Assembly (NCBI GenBank): GCA_003254885.1
Contig: QANT01008592.1
Location: 9,933-73,932, forward strand
DNA from: Purshia tridentata
Lineage: Eukaryota; Streptophyta; Magnoliopsida; Rosales; Rosaceae
Direction of reading: 5' to 3'
Length of the DNA: 64,000 nucleotides
The notes under the pieces: generated by a model
Seen by the model: the letters and a program-made list of their open reading frames with translations, nothing else
Databases searched by the model: none
Told to the model about the DNA's origin: nothing
Made by a program: the position numbers and the translations under genes
Shown here: positions 36,167-47,957 of the stretch, one piece after another
Layout of the letters: each line of letters begins with the position of its first letter
Numbering within the stretch: position 1 is the first letter of the stretch

Positions 36167-36544
36167 TCAGAGCCAGAGGGCCCCAGCCTCCTTAAGAAGT
36201 GGGACGAGGGTGCCATTGATATGGGAAGCCATGACTCGGTCCATGGCACCGATGAGCTTGCCACCGATGAAGACGACCGGCACGGCGGAGGAGTTACCGA
36301 GCAACCTTACGAGCGCCCTCTCGATGTCTTTGCCTCGGGGGTCCTGGTCGAGCTCGTAAACCGTGGGGTTGACGCCCATCCCACAGAAGAGCCTCTTGAC
36401 AGCGTGGCACATGCAGCAGCTGCTCACACTGAATATGACGACGGCGCTCTTGGAGGCCAGCCTCACCACTCGCTCCAGTGGGTCCCCCATTGCCATGCTC
36501 CTCGCCGGCATATAGTAACCCCACGACTCTGCCTGGTAATGCAT
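36167..36544 (-). CDS. CC-type glutaredoxin (ROXY family)
   Basis: One exon encodes 125 residues from [20 protein letters not shown]; an 18-residue hydrophobic upstream extension to 36598 is possible but is not family-like. The active site is CCMC at residues 43-46 ([15 protein letters not shown]), which is special to land-plant CC-type glutaredoxins. The glutathione-binding segment [26 protein letters not shown] follows in order. The C-terminus ends in ALWL, the motif needed for interaction with TGA transcription factors and TOPLESS recruitment. ROXY proteins act in the nucleus and cytosol on TGA factors in flower development, defence and nitrogen signalling. The coding region is markedly GC-rich against AT-rich flanks, as in other intronless genes of the window. 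The N-terminus places it outside ROXY1/ROXY2 proper, but I cannot name the exact orthologue. Confidence 0.92.
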   Translation of the reverse strand: MHYQAESWGYYMPARSMAMGDPLERVVRLASKSAVVIFSVSSCCMCHAVKRLFCGMGVNPTVYELDQDPRGKDIERALVRLLGNSSAVPVVFIGGKLIGAMDRVMASHINGTLVPLLKEAGALWL

Positions 36545-36669
36545 TCTATAATATATTAGAAGTAGAAGAGGCGTTGTTGGATACGAGAATGTGAGCAAGT
36601 GTGCAAATTTATGTTGAATTTATCAGCGTGGGTGGCATGGGATGAAAACATGGATGAATGGGTGGGGGA

Positions 36670-36676
36670 TTTTATA
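36670..36676 (-). promoter_or_regulatory. TATA box of the glutaredoxin gene
   Basis: The minus strand reads TATAAAA about 125 bases upstream of the start codon, in an otherwise G-rich context. No better candidate lies closer. Confidence 0.6.
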
Positions 36677-39566
36677 GGGAATATGTGGGGAGGATAATAT
36701 GGTAATAATCAAGAGGAGAGGGGTATCGCTTGCTTTGTCTGTTTCTGTCGCAGCGCGTGCTATGAGGATCTCGTGGTTTTTGCTTTAAAAGGATTGCTGT
36801 CTGTACTACAACGTACAGGACAAGAGCGTAGCTACACGTGGACATACATATCCTCTCTCTCTCTCCTTCCCTCCCTGCCTCTCTGAGGTTCTGGTGGAAG
36901 CGGCGCGTGTCAGGTATGGAAGGCGGCCCATGGTGTTTTTGTCTGCGCTGGGAGAGTGTACGATGTCAGCTCTATTTGAAGACAAATTTGATTGCTTTTG
37001 AGAGACATGGGCAAACAGGCTTTACTTAGCTGAGGACTTGAGATTAGACGGCTATTTTATTTTTGGTCCTTGTTGTCGGGTCGGTCCTAAGACCAAAACC
37101 TTTTGATTCTGACGTGACCCTTACGCGCGCATGTCTCTCAACCCCTGCTCTGAATTCATTTGGATTCTCAACACAAGAGAACATCATGATGGTCATCAAC
37201 GGTTCTCCATTCTTGGGTTTGTCAATTTGACCTTCCTCCACCACTACCCAAACTCCAGCATGCAACTCCCATTCAATGAAAAAAAGGTAGCTGGAGAAAC
37301 AACAACACCATGCATGCCATGCCAGTGTCTTAGTTTTACTTTTCATTTTTTGTGGACTCGTGTCTGCCTAAATTTGATTATTCATATATAACTTTATAAT
37401 ATATATACAATCTTTAGTTTCGTTGAACTTCTGCTAACGTAACCCAAGCATTATTAACATGGTGCGTTCGCTTTTGATACTTCGATACAAGCTAGTACTG
37501 TACTTAAAATTTAATTTCTTCCACTAACATTGATTATTACATTAACATCTAATAGATATGGCATGGAACATAAGTCATATTCGTGTCCATTATTTTCTCC
37601 CCATAAATAATATCTAAGGAGACATGGGGAGCTAATTAATTCGAAATTGAATTTACATTCTCGAATTTACTGCAATAACCAAAATAATACATAACTCCAA
37701 ATTGATGATTAATGGGAGTTTACTCTAAATCTGGAGATTGATCAAATTTAGTTTCAATTTCGATTGGAACTTAACTATAAGAGACTTTCCCAACTTAAGT
37801 ATAAGTAACATAGTTATATGGGAATGAATCTGATGCAGTTGAATTTAAGATCGATAGAGGATGGACACGTACACAGACTACGTACTGAAGCATGCATAGT
37901 AGATGGAATGAAAGCATGGGATATGATATAGTAGGTACTAGGTAGAGGCTGGCCAAGTAAAGCAACGACAAAGTGACAGTTGGAATAGGGAAATGAAACG
38001 TAGGCGTGGCCTGCACCACAGACTAAGTTGGGCGGCGGGTACCAGTTTGGTCCGAATACAGCGAGATAAATCTATGCATATATATTCTATACAAACTGGG
38101 TTTGTAAATATTAATTGTACATGTAGTTGGGGGCGGGTCGGCGGGTTTACGTCCGACCACAAACTTACTGCTTTCTTGCTTTTACAGTGCTCTTGCTTGC
38201 TACTGTCTCTGAGCTTCTCTTCTCTTACGACTCACGCCATGTTTGTTTCTAAATGCAAGCAAAACAATGGTTACCATGTAGTTACTGTTTCAAATAATAG
38301 AGTCTGGTTAGCCCAGCCATATTTAGAACATGGGCATAAGCAGCACAACTTTCCCTTGCTAACTTTTTTCCAATTCAATATGAATAAAGAAGAATTTTTT
38401 CACATATCCATTTACTTTACTTCACATTAAAGTAAGCATGCACTTTAATTATCATTAATTCTTTTGAGTATAGGATAATAACTAAAAACAAAAGAATTTC
38501 TCGCCATGATGTTGGAGACATTCAAAATTCAAATCCACTCTCCAAATAAATAATTAAGCTATAAATTTTTATTTGATCACATTGTTTTAGAGCATCTACA
38601 CCATATATTCTTCATTATTTTTAAAGAAAGAACATTATTTTGAACTCTAGGGGACTCTAAAAAATAAATCTTGAACCTAAAATCCAATTGATCTCTCTTC
38701 AAATCTAGAACTTCCGATCTCTAATATATATTGTATACGTGTACTTAGTATTTTCATCTTTTTTTGCATACCCTCCCCCATATGTTCTCAAACTCTTCAT
38801 TTTATACAACACACCAATCACCACCAACCAGTGCAACAAAGAATCCAAACCCACATTGATTCTTTTTTTCTTTTTAATACGTCTGACCATATGGATGGAG
38901 ATTGATGCTGTAAGAAGCAAGAAATTGATGGTTGATCCTTCATTTTGGCTTCTCCTCCATCACTCCTCCGAAATTAAGCTAGCTTCCATGGTTTTCTGTA
39001 GAGGAATTTCACCAAAATTTCCATCGACCCTTCTTAAATCTGCAAAATTGAGGGGTGGTTAGCACACGTTGAAGCGTTAAAGGGAATAAATTTGTTTTTT
39101 TTTTTAACTGTTCAAAATTTTAAAGCATGTGTTAACGGTATTAATGAGTGAATAATACTTCTCACATGATCCTCCAATTCCCTCTCATAAGATAAGAACA
39201 TGTTATTTTTGGTATTTTAATTTTAAATAATTAAAACAATAATTCATAAATTTAATGAAAATAACAAGAAGGACTGCATGTGCGAGAGGGATTGGAATAG
39301 CCCCTCCAACTAAAGGGTTGTTAAATGAATGAATGTGTAAAAATAAATATTAATTAAAGAACACCAAGGGAAGGGAAAGGGATCGAAAAGAGTATCCGGA
39401 CCCAATTCATCTATGCTCAAAATCAAATAAATCCAACATAGTTTACAAGCTAGACCATATGAATTCGTCTGCCAAAACTGAACACAAGGAAACAAGAAAA
39501 CATAAAATTAATTTGGTGCTTGAAATTCCGACCAGCTTTAGCTAGCTCCATCGATGCCTAATTAAT
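36677..39566. other. Intergenic region
   Basis: The stretch holds the upstream flank of the glutaredoxin gene and the 3' flank of EXO70. A segment beginning TTAGAGCATCTACACC at 38587 resembles one end of a MITE, but no matching far end was found. Short open frames here show no family features. Confidence 0.5.
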
Positions 39567-41606
39567 TCATCTCCTCCTAAACATAGAAGTGGGGTTCCCA
39601 TCAAACATATCGTCGATCAAATTCTCAATATCCTCCGGTTGGTACTTTATGTACTTCTCCGGATTCCTCCCCGAATCCAAGTACTGCTTGAACCTTCCCC
39701 AGAAGCTCCGATACGCCGGAATGATCACCGCCGACACCGAAACCCGAAGCTCCGACTGAAGCTGCTCGTCGCTCACTACCCACGTGCTCTGCGTCTTGTG
39801 TATCTCTTCAAACGTGGCGTTGAAGGTCTTAAACCTGTCCTTGAGCAACTGCTTCGACACCTTCCCATTCACAGCCAGACCCTCGTGGTTCAGCAACTGC
39901 AACACCTTACTCCACGTCTCCCTCTGGTAGCTCTTGTGGTACTGCCTCAAATCCGTTGACCGCTTCCTCCGCCACGTGTCGCCCATCAACTGGTGGATCT
40001 CCGCTGACCCTTTGACCTTCTGCATGATGTATCTCCCGTTGTTCATCAAGAAAATGTAGCGCAACGACGGGTCCCTGTACAGCTTCGACTTCATGTCCAA
40101 GTTGGAATCCAACATTTCCATAACGGTATTTAACTGCGTTTGAAACGGAGACGACGTCGTCCCGGTGTTGCCGTACGTCTTTTCGTATTCCTGGAACACC
40201 TGTTCCAAGGCGTCCTTGTACTCGCACGCGTATTTTAGGTAGTTCATCACGTAGCGCGTCAAGGGGTGCACTGCGCCACTTGGCACCGGAGTTTTTCCAT
40301 TGTCGCTTTTGATTGAGTTTTCAAGATCGCAGAAGATGCTCACGGCGGCTTCTCCTAGCCGGCTTTTGGCCGCTTCGGCCTCCGATATCAGCTCCCTCCC
40401 GACCTCCTCCGGATACGAGTTCTTGATCCCCGGGATCTGATCGCGCAGCGTCTCGTACATGTCCAGGATCTTGAACAGCTTCTCCGCCGACCGCTTCGTC
40501 AGCACGACTGCGTCGGCGAAGTTAAACAGCTGGATCACGACGGCGCGCCCGAGGTTGCAGAACAGAGAGTTCGCTATCGACTCGTGGTCGGCGAAGACCG
40601 CGTTGCAGAGCTTCCGCTCGCCGGAGAAGAGAACGGAGGAGCAAATCTTGACGACGCTGATCCACGTGGCGATCTCTCCCTCGAGGGACTCCCACTGCAT
40701 CCTCTGCACGTCGTCGATGCTGATGCTGTCGTAGCCGAGGTCGGTGAGGGCAGCCTTGAAAGCGTTGCGGCGCGAGATGCTGTAGATCATGCAGCACTCG
40801 TTGTCGTAGCCGGCGGCAATCATGGTGGAGGCGATTTTGTGCATGGTGGAGATGATTTCGGCGGAAAAGGACGGAAAGTTGTCGTCACTGTTGTTATCCG
40901 ATTCGGATTGGTGCAGTTGGTCAATATTGTTGTTGCTACTATTGTTGAAGGATGAAAGCTTGGACGTTATTTTTTGTGAAATACTTTGGTCTGAAATGTA
41001 ATTATCTTTAAAGGGAGTGGCATTTGGAGCTTCATCGAGATTGAGGAGGTTACGTAACTCGTCGTCCAACAAGGCCATGGCACGCTGGAGGACGGAGCTG
41101 GTGCGGTTTAAAACCGGAGGAGTGGTTGAAGGGAAACTCCCCAACATTATCGAAAGCTTCCCGATTCGATTCACCGCTTCCAGGAAGGTAGAGTCCTCCT
41201 CCGCATCGTGGCCGAACCTTTTTGGAGCTCTGTCGCCGTATTTGTCAATCCTGGACTCGACCGTTTGGGATAGTAGCTCCACGGAGCTGGGAACCTCTGG
41301 CGGGTCCCCTTTTTCTTGGATCTGGGACAAGGCTTGAAGGAAGTGATCGACTTCTTCCAGAGCTTGAGGGAGGCTCATTTCGGTAGCAGGCTGCTGATCT
41401 TGTTTCTGATCATGACTGCCTTCATCTTCTTCTTCTTGGGATAATTTATGATCATCATCCGGTGCTTCTTCTTCAGCAATGGAGTCATAGCGACTCCTTG
41501 GGAAACTCGGTGGGCCCGTATACAGATTCTTCTTGTTCGAATGTCTTGGAAAGCTCGAGGACTTTTCAGGCAGCGCTGGATTTTTCTCCATCAACTCCGC
41601 CTGCAA
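39567..41606 (-). CDS. Exocyst complex subunit EXO70 (C clade-like)
   Basis: One exon encodes 679 residues from the ATG at 41606; the next ATG (41591, MEKNPALPEKSSSFPR) gives 674 and starts like other C-clade members. The N-terminal 90 residues are charged and disordered. The helical-rod EXO70 domain fills about residues 270-665, with ...RRKRSTDLRQYHKSYQRETW, WVVSDEQLQSELRVSVSAVI and VIPAYRSFWGRFKQYLDSG visible. The C-terminus reads IENLIDDMFDGNPTSMFRRR. EXO70 subunits bring the exocyst to the plasma membrane through phosphoinositides. Arabidopsis EXO70C1 and C2 are expressed in pollen and limit pollen tube growth; here the C-clade assignment is inferred from the ends and from the KGSAEIHQLMGDTW region. 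Lack of introns is normal outside the A clade. The gene is GC-rich, and several long reverse-strand frames are only its shadow. Confidence 0.92.
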   Translation of the reverse strand: MQAELMEKNPALPEKSSSFPRHSNKKNLYTGPPSFPRSRYDSIAEEEAPDDDHKLSQEEEDEGSHDQKQDQQPATEMSLPQALEEVDHFLQALSQIQEKGDPPEVPSSVELLSQTVESRIDKYGDRAPKRFGHDAEEDSTFLEAVNRIGKLSIMLGSFPSTTPPVLNRTSSVLQRAMALLDDELRNLLNLDEAPNATPFKDNYISDQSISQKITSKLSSFNNSSNNNIDQLHQSESDNNSDDNFPSFSAEIISTMHKIASTMIAAGYDNECCMIYSISRRNAFKAALTDLGYDSISIDDVQRMQWESLEGEIATWISVVKICSSVLFSGERKLCNAVFADHESIANSLFCNLGRAVVIQLFNFADAVVLTKRSAEKLFKILDMYETLRDQIPGIKNSYPEEVGRELISEAEAAKSRLGEAAVSIFCDLENSIKSDNGKTPVPSGAVHPLTRYVMNYLKYACEYKDALEQVFQEYEKTYGNTGTTSSPFQTQLNTVMEMLDSNLDMKSKLYRDPSLRYIFLMNNGRYIMQKVKGSAEIHQLMGDTWRRKRSTDLRQYHKSYQRETWSKVLQLLNHEGLAVNGKVSKQLLKDRFKTFNATFEEIHKTQSTWVVSDEQLQSELRVSVSAVIIPAYRSFWGRFKQYLDSGRNPEKYIKYQPEDIENLIDDMFDGNPTSMFRRR

Positions 41607-42960
41607 GCTTCAATTAATTTCTGTTGGGTTTTTGCTTGAAATTGTTTGAATTTGATTGCTGCAGAAGCAAAATGGAATTGGAATTGCATGAAAGTTGTGA
41701 AGAATCACGATTCACAAACAACAATGAAAATGGAAATGGTGGGAATATGAAAGAAGAATTATTCGGAGGGAATGGGAATTAAGGGAGAAGGTACGTACGT
41801 ACGGATGGCGTGGTTTTGATTTTTTTGGGAGAAGAGTGGGACAATTTTTTTGTTTGTTTGTTGTTCATTTGTGCTTTTTGGCCGTTAATTTTTCGGGAGG
41901 TGGAAGTTGGTCTGTTGACCGTTGACCTATTTGTGCATCCCACGACTGTTCCACTCTTTGTGCAATGTGCATGATCAAGTCCTCTAGTTTATTACATATT
42001 TCCAAGGAATCCCAATCATGCATAGTCGTGTTGAATTGGATGATAACAAATAACAATATTATTTTGTAGAATTGTAGAAAAATAATCAGTTAGGATTTAA
42101 TTAGAAGGCGTTGTCACGTTGTAACATTTACTAATCTTTTCTAATGTTTTGCCACGTTCTGTACAAGTGTTGCTCTTAATAAATATTGGATTACATCTTA
42201 GCCCTTGGATGCATTTCCTCACTTGTGCATGTCACTCCATTAGATCAGCACTAGCCCTTGGGCTATGGATGATGTAAATGGGCTTTGGTTTTTCTACGTA
42301 ATGGGCTAAAATCGGAAATTTCATTTTGGAGCTCTACGTGGACCTCCTGCGACATTCACATCCTAAAATGGGCTAACAATCGAGAAGAACATGTGTACAG
42401 CAGGAAAAAATATACAAAAAAACTTTGAGATCAATCAAAGTGTCCTAAAATATATACATCCAATCCATCTATAAATCCAACAAATTACTACTTTGTGGCC
42501 CATGCATGTGAAGAAATATTTGCACATGCAAACTGCATTGCGAAACAATCGTACATACAACTTAGGTTTTTGTTTACAATTATTAGTAGACCGTACAATT
42601 GCTAGTTACTTACTAGGAATAATTAGGAATAGGTCAAATTTTGAAGGGTCATTCGGACTAAAATTTTATAAAAATTTAAATTAAGATTTAAATCCAATTT
42701 TTTAGACTGAGGTCCAAACAATAAACTTTTTTAAATTTTGATTCATATTATTTCTTAAAATTAAGATAATTAATATGAATTAATTTAAAAAATCATGAAA
42801 GATAATATCTGTTCAGACATTTTTAATTAAAACATTCAAGCTTATCTAGTTTCCTATTTTTTAATTTGAAATAGTAAATGATAATATCCATTTATATTAT
42901 ATAATAAAAAAATATATTAACTCATAAAAAATAATCAAACAAGTAAAAGAAATATATATA

Positions 42961-43183
42961 TAGGTACATTTCAATTCAATTGTAGCAATATCTGAGTTGG
43001 TGTGTGTGTATATATATATTCACACATCCCCTCCTAGGGTATAGAATAGGTTCGATAAAGGCGTTATGTTAGGGTTTAGCTCTAGGATTTTGGGCGGAGC
43101 CCAAAATCTTGGAGCTAAACCATAACATAAAAGCCGACAAACCGAAGCTGATTAATTGATTGGTACAATTGAAATGTATTTAC
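42961..43183. mobile_element. Inverted-repeat element (foldback MITE-like) with a 31-bp core hairpin
   Basis: The ends, read from outside inwards, are TAGGTACATTTCAATT and TAAATACATTTCAATT, so 12 or more bases pair. Inside, 43064-43094 pairs with 43100-43130 over 31 bases with three differences and a 5-base loop (CGGAG). Between outer ends and core the two arms are partly related, but the left arm also holds a TG/TA-rich insertion. No coding capacity is present. A target duplication could not be fixed, so the family is unknown. Confidence 0.6.
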
Positions 43184-46100
43184 AAATCAGAGTCAATCGT
43201 TCGTTTGACACAGTTAAATTCCATAATTAATTATAGGATAATATGATAATATTTATTATGATATATAATATAATATTATAATATTAAAGTAATATACAAT
43301 TATAATAATATTATAATAATACTAGGATAATATTAAGATTTAAATATCCTTAATTTTAGGATAATATTATATATTTTTTAAATTAAAAACATTTGTATAA
43401 TATTTTTAGAGCTTAGTCAAAAATAAAAAGTATTAAGGTATTAGTCTAAAAGAGGAGAAAAAATTATACCAGCCTATAAATCACCTATTTAAATTTGTAA
43501 GAAAAATGAAATTTGCTACAAACACAAATTAATTAACTATTGGGCCTTCTAAAAATTATATATATATATGTATTTTTTGGAAGATGAAAATAAATGAACC
43601 CAATCCTTGGTTGTTAATGAAGAATCCTTCTCGCACTGGTCAGCCACTAGAGTCGGAGTACCGACGTGCTCCCCGCCACCTTTCCGGCTCCCCTAGACTT
43701 ACTCCTCTCTGCCATGTTCTCGCTGAGAGCGGAGTTGTGTGTGGTAGCCCTATGGGCTACTTTATGGGCTGTTGGTTTTGCTTTTTTGGGCCTTACGGCC
43801 TTTATTAAAGTAAAAATGAATTTTATTTTAACATTTTTGTTAAGATTTAAGTCTTTAAGAGGAAACAAATTTGTATGTACATTTATTCTCACAATAAATG
43901 ATTACACATGACTAACATGTGAGTAAATATAATAAGAATATTGTAACATGTGAGTAAATAAAATAAGAATATGAATGTTTACACTCAATACGTTCCAAGT
44001 TTTATTGTCAAGATGAATGGATCTATGAAATCGTTGATGGATTAATGAAGCACCTAAGCTTTGGATTTGTACGGGGCCAGATGTGGGTTAAGTATTTTGG
44101 GCCATCCCACATACCTGTCCCAAGTGTTAAGTAAGGTGGCCTGGGCTGGACCACACGTTTGAACTACAATGTTGACTTTTAAATTGTTAATCGACCCATG
44201 AATTGGATCACGTGGTGCTGGGTGAGTCTAGGAACTTGGACTGAGAAAGTAAGAGGAGAGTGGCAGGGTTTACTGCTACGTTCAATCACTCATTCAATCA
44301 ATCAATCAATCACTTCTTCGTCTATTTTACATTTTAATTTACCAAACTGAGTAATCTACTCTCATCTACCATATAGGCACAAATATAGGCTGGGGATAGA
44401 ATCAGATTCGCAGTAGTCATTGATCAGTCAAATGAACACAAACGACGTACAATGAAACAACTGCTCTTATTTCCCAAAAAAAAAAAACACAAGTGGTTTT
44501 TCAACCCAGAATTATCTTGTGGGGAACCAAATTTGCAGAATTACTTCTCTTTTAATACGTTAAAATGTGTATGTATAGTCCTTGGCAAAAAAAAAAGGGG
44601 TATATATAGTCATAAATTCATAATTCATAAACACGCTTTCAATTTTTACATTTTAACAAATTCATATTTTTGCCAAGACTTGTCACTTGTTTGACAGTAA
44701 TTAACCAGTTTTCTTCAGCAAGTTCACACGCAAAGACTCTCCAAACTCGTAATTCACAGTACTAGTATGAATTTGAGATTCCCATCCTCGAGGCCTTGAC
44801 CAAGCCATACCTATTTAATGTCAATTTTCTTCATTGCTATGCATCCACACTTTTTACTTCTAAAAGGACAATTATTGCACAACTCATAACATACCCCTTA
44901 GCATGATTTGCCAGGCAACAATGGAGTTTGGGTACGAAGGTCTTTTTTCGTGTTTAATTTGTAAGCCCTACCATGCCCATCACCTACCTACTATTGTGTA
45001 TGAATAAAGACTGGCTATTAGTGTCTCAATCCAATAACATATGATTTGTATGTTTTTATAATCTATATCTTGAGATACAAATCAATCCCCTGAATAATAA
45101 ATTTGTGTAACAAGAGTGGTAAGTCTATCCTTTTATCCACAGAAAATCATGCATGCCTCGGCTCAATTGGTGTAAGGCTGTAAACACATGCACAGTCCCA
45201 ACAACATTTCACCAAAATGAAAGCTTCTTGGTCTAAGCTTCCCCTGCACTTCTGCAACTCTACCATTTTTAATCAGACTCAGCACCACCATTCTCATTGT
45301 GAGAAAAAAAAAGTTGGGTTCAAAATTTTATTAGTATTTAATCGGGTAAAGCCAAATTTAGAGGATACGCATTTAATCCAAAACCTGATCTGAACCTTAT
45401 CTGCTGAATTCTGATCCTTTGGGTAAAAATATGGGCAACTGCGAAGAATTCAAGAAGGTGGGTAAATCTGTCAACTTGCTTTAGTGCCTGCTGATGTTGT
45501 GAATCTTGTGAACTTGGTGAGCTGTAGGCCTTTTGTAATGTTTTGTTGTCATGGTGACTTGGGAGCCAAAGTAAAGAAAGAGTTCAATGATATCATATCT
45601 TTGGAAGAATCCTTGTTGGATTGGGCTTGTGTCTCTGTGTGACTTAATTTCCTTAGATTAAGGTGATGTTGTTCTTTCCTTGTGGCAGAGTATTCTGTTT
45701 TTTTCTTGCTTGGTTTGGGCAGAGTTTGTGTTTTAGTTTAAAAGTATATTTCAACTTGTACTGACTGGATTTCACAAACACTCTCTAATTCTTATCTTAT
45801 TCTGCTTTTCTTTTTGGCACCCATTAGAGAAACAAAAAAATTATGCGACCCTAGTACATATAAAATTGGTCACACTGAACTGTGAAGGTAAATTAGGACA
45901 ATTTTTGGGTTATATAAAGTATAATTAGGACAGTTCGTACCTTTTTGTAGAGTGATGATAAAAGGGGCTTTAATCAAGTGAGGATTGTGCACAGGTCAAA
46001 AGTTATTTGGTTCAGCCCCAGGAAAAAGTAAAAAGAAATAATTACTTTGATAATTTTCAATTAAACATTTAAGCTTTCACGAATTTCCACACTAATGTGA

Positions 46101-46223
46101 ACTTTAATTTATGCGAATTCTGTACTTTAATTCTTGTTTTCTATGCTGAAACTGAAACCTGTACTTGGAAATAATTACAGGATTTGGGTTCTTTCTAAAA
46201 GTACACATAATAACTAGGTATTA

Positions 46224-46308
46224 GGGCATCTCCAATAGATTTAACATAAATTTTTTTAGAGTTTAATAGATATACTCTCTTTTTTTTGCCACTATTAGAG
46301 ATACTCTT
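46224..46308. mobile_element. Small PIF/Harbinger-like MITE with TTA target duplication
   Basis: The 85-bp segment starts GGGCATCTCCAATAG and its other end, reverse complemented, reads GAGTATCTCTAATAG, so 12 of 15 terminal bases match. TTA flanks both sides (46221-46223 and 46309-46311). The termini resemble widespread plant MITEs that begin with GGGCATCTCCAA. Confidence 0.62.
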
Positions 46309-47652
46309 AATATTACTGTATCCATGAGTAAAGCTTGACCCTAGTGAATAGATCCTATAGGACCAACATTTGAATTTGGATGTATAATTCTCAATTATTG
46401 AAGGGTTGAGTGGGTAAAATGATTAACTGGGTCCTATGTTTTTTTTGATAAGCATGCTTAATTTAACTTGCTAGCTAGTTTATTTGTTTAAACTTTAATC
46501 GGATCCCCAAAAATTCTCATTAACCTCATTTTCCTACATAGTTAAAATTGTGTGGGTGAATTTTTAAGTCTTTTTCAGAATCCGATGCAAATATTCCGGG
46601 TTTTTTTTCAAAAGTGGGGCCGAAAGGTCTGTCTCCAAGTCTTTAATTAAGTCTATGTTTTCACATTTTCGTGAGAAGTAGTAGTGGTAAAGGCTACCTC
46701 AAGAACTTGGGCCCAAAGGCCCAAAAGCATATAAGCAAGTTTTATTTTTCAATGGACACATCTAGTCTACCAATTAACAAATTAACTATTGGTTTAGGCA
46801 TAATTTTTTTTGGCTTGTTGTAAACTTGTAAGTGGTTTCAAATCTTCTTTGCCAAATTAGATTTAGTAAAAATGAGAGTTAATGACATAGTTGACTACAA
46901 GAAAGGCGCACTAGTGCGCACACATAATTAAGTTCCTTTGATTAAAATAAACCTTTGCGATATGATATATATGATATATTACAAATTAAGAAAAAAGTTT
47001 AACCAATATAGTAATACTAACTGGATGCATAATCTAGTAGAAGTGAGAGAGACACTCATGTGGGTGCCAATATTAAACCTGATTGTTAAAAGCTAATTTT
47101 GCTTCATTGCTTGAAAATATTAATATTAACAAAGAAAATAGAATTTTCACAAATATGATTACAGGATGTAACAAACAATGATAACTGACAAGTGTAAATT
47201 ACTTGGCAAAAACATGATTTAAGTATAAATTATTGAAGAACATGGTCGTATCCAGGAACAAAGTTTGCTTGCAGCTTTGCAGCGTGGGATGCAAATTGGG
47301 CCCACAGATTCAGAAAAGCAAAAGAAGAAGAGATGAAAATAGGGCCACTGTGGGCCCACTACTAAACGCACCAAACCCGTGCCCCGGTTCATACCCAACA
47401 CGAATCCTCAATTATTATGACGCTCTCTGCACGTAACTGCACTGCACCCCTCTCTCTCACTCTCTCAGCCGCGGCTCATTTTCGCGCTCGGCTTATTTCC
47501 CTCGGCAACCGTACTCCCACCCGCTCAAACTGCGCGTGTTGTTACACTCTCCATTCAAATTTTACTCCTTCTAGTGCAAACCCTGTTGCTACAAGCCACT
47601 TTTCAAAGTTCAAACTAAAATCGCGGCTCAAAAACGCACACAGAGTTACAGA

Positions 47653-47671
47653 CTCTCTCTCTCTCTCTCTC
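47653..47671. repeat. (CT)n tract in patellin-6 leader
   Basis: About nine CT units lie 290 bases before the start codon in a pyrimidine-rich stretch typical of plant transcription starts (Y patch). Confidence 0.85.
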
Positions 47672-47957
47672 ATCCTTCTTTTACCTCACATTCTCACTCT
47701 TTTCAAACCCTGTCTTTCTCAACCTCTCTCTTTGTTTGTTTCCTTGTCTGACCCTCGGTCTCTGCAATCATACTGGGAGAACCCTCTGAACTCTCAGAGA
47801 GAATCGAAAGCAGAGCTTCTTCTTCCTGACCCCCCATCACCTCCATTATACAAACTTACATACACAGATAAACAAACCAGAAGTAACTCAAATTTCTCTA
47901 ACCAAGCTTGCATTTTGTGAAGAGATTCCATCTGGGTCTCACTCAAAAACCCCAGTA

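Larger units (their letters stand above)
41607..47957. other. 6.3-kb intergenic region without recognised gene
   Basis: The stretch holds the EXO70 promoter, a large inverted-repeat element (42961-43183), a GC-rich island with several TGGGCY motifs (about 43600-43805), a small TTA-flanked MITE (46224-46308) and the long promoter or leader of patellin-6. The rest is AT-rich without family-like frames. Confidence 0.55.

Noticed and set aside
38587-38725. Third TTA-flanked MITE starting GAGCATCTACACC
   Set aside because: One end resembles a MITE terminus, but no matching inverted end with a TTA flank was found.
40459-41639. Several plus-strand frames opposite EXO70
   Set aside because: They overlap the conserved EXO70 coding sequence and arise from its GC-rich codon use.
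45160-45220. tRNA-like GGCTCAATTGGTGTAAG
   Set aside because: A box-A-like match only; no B box or cloverleaf follows within 80 bases.
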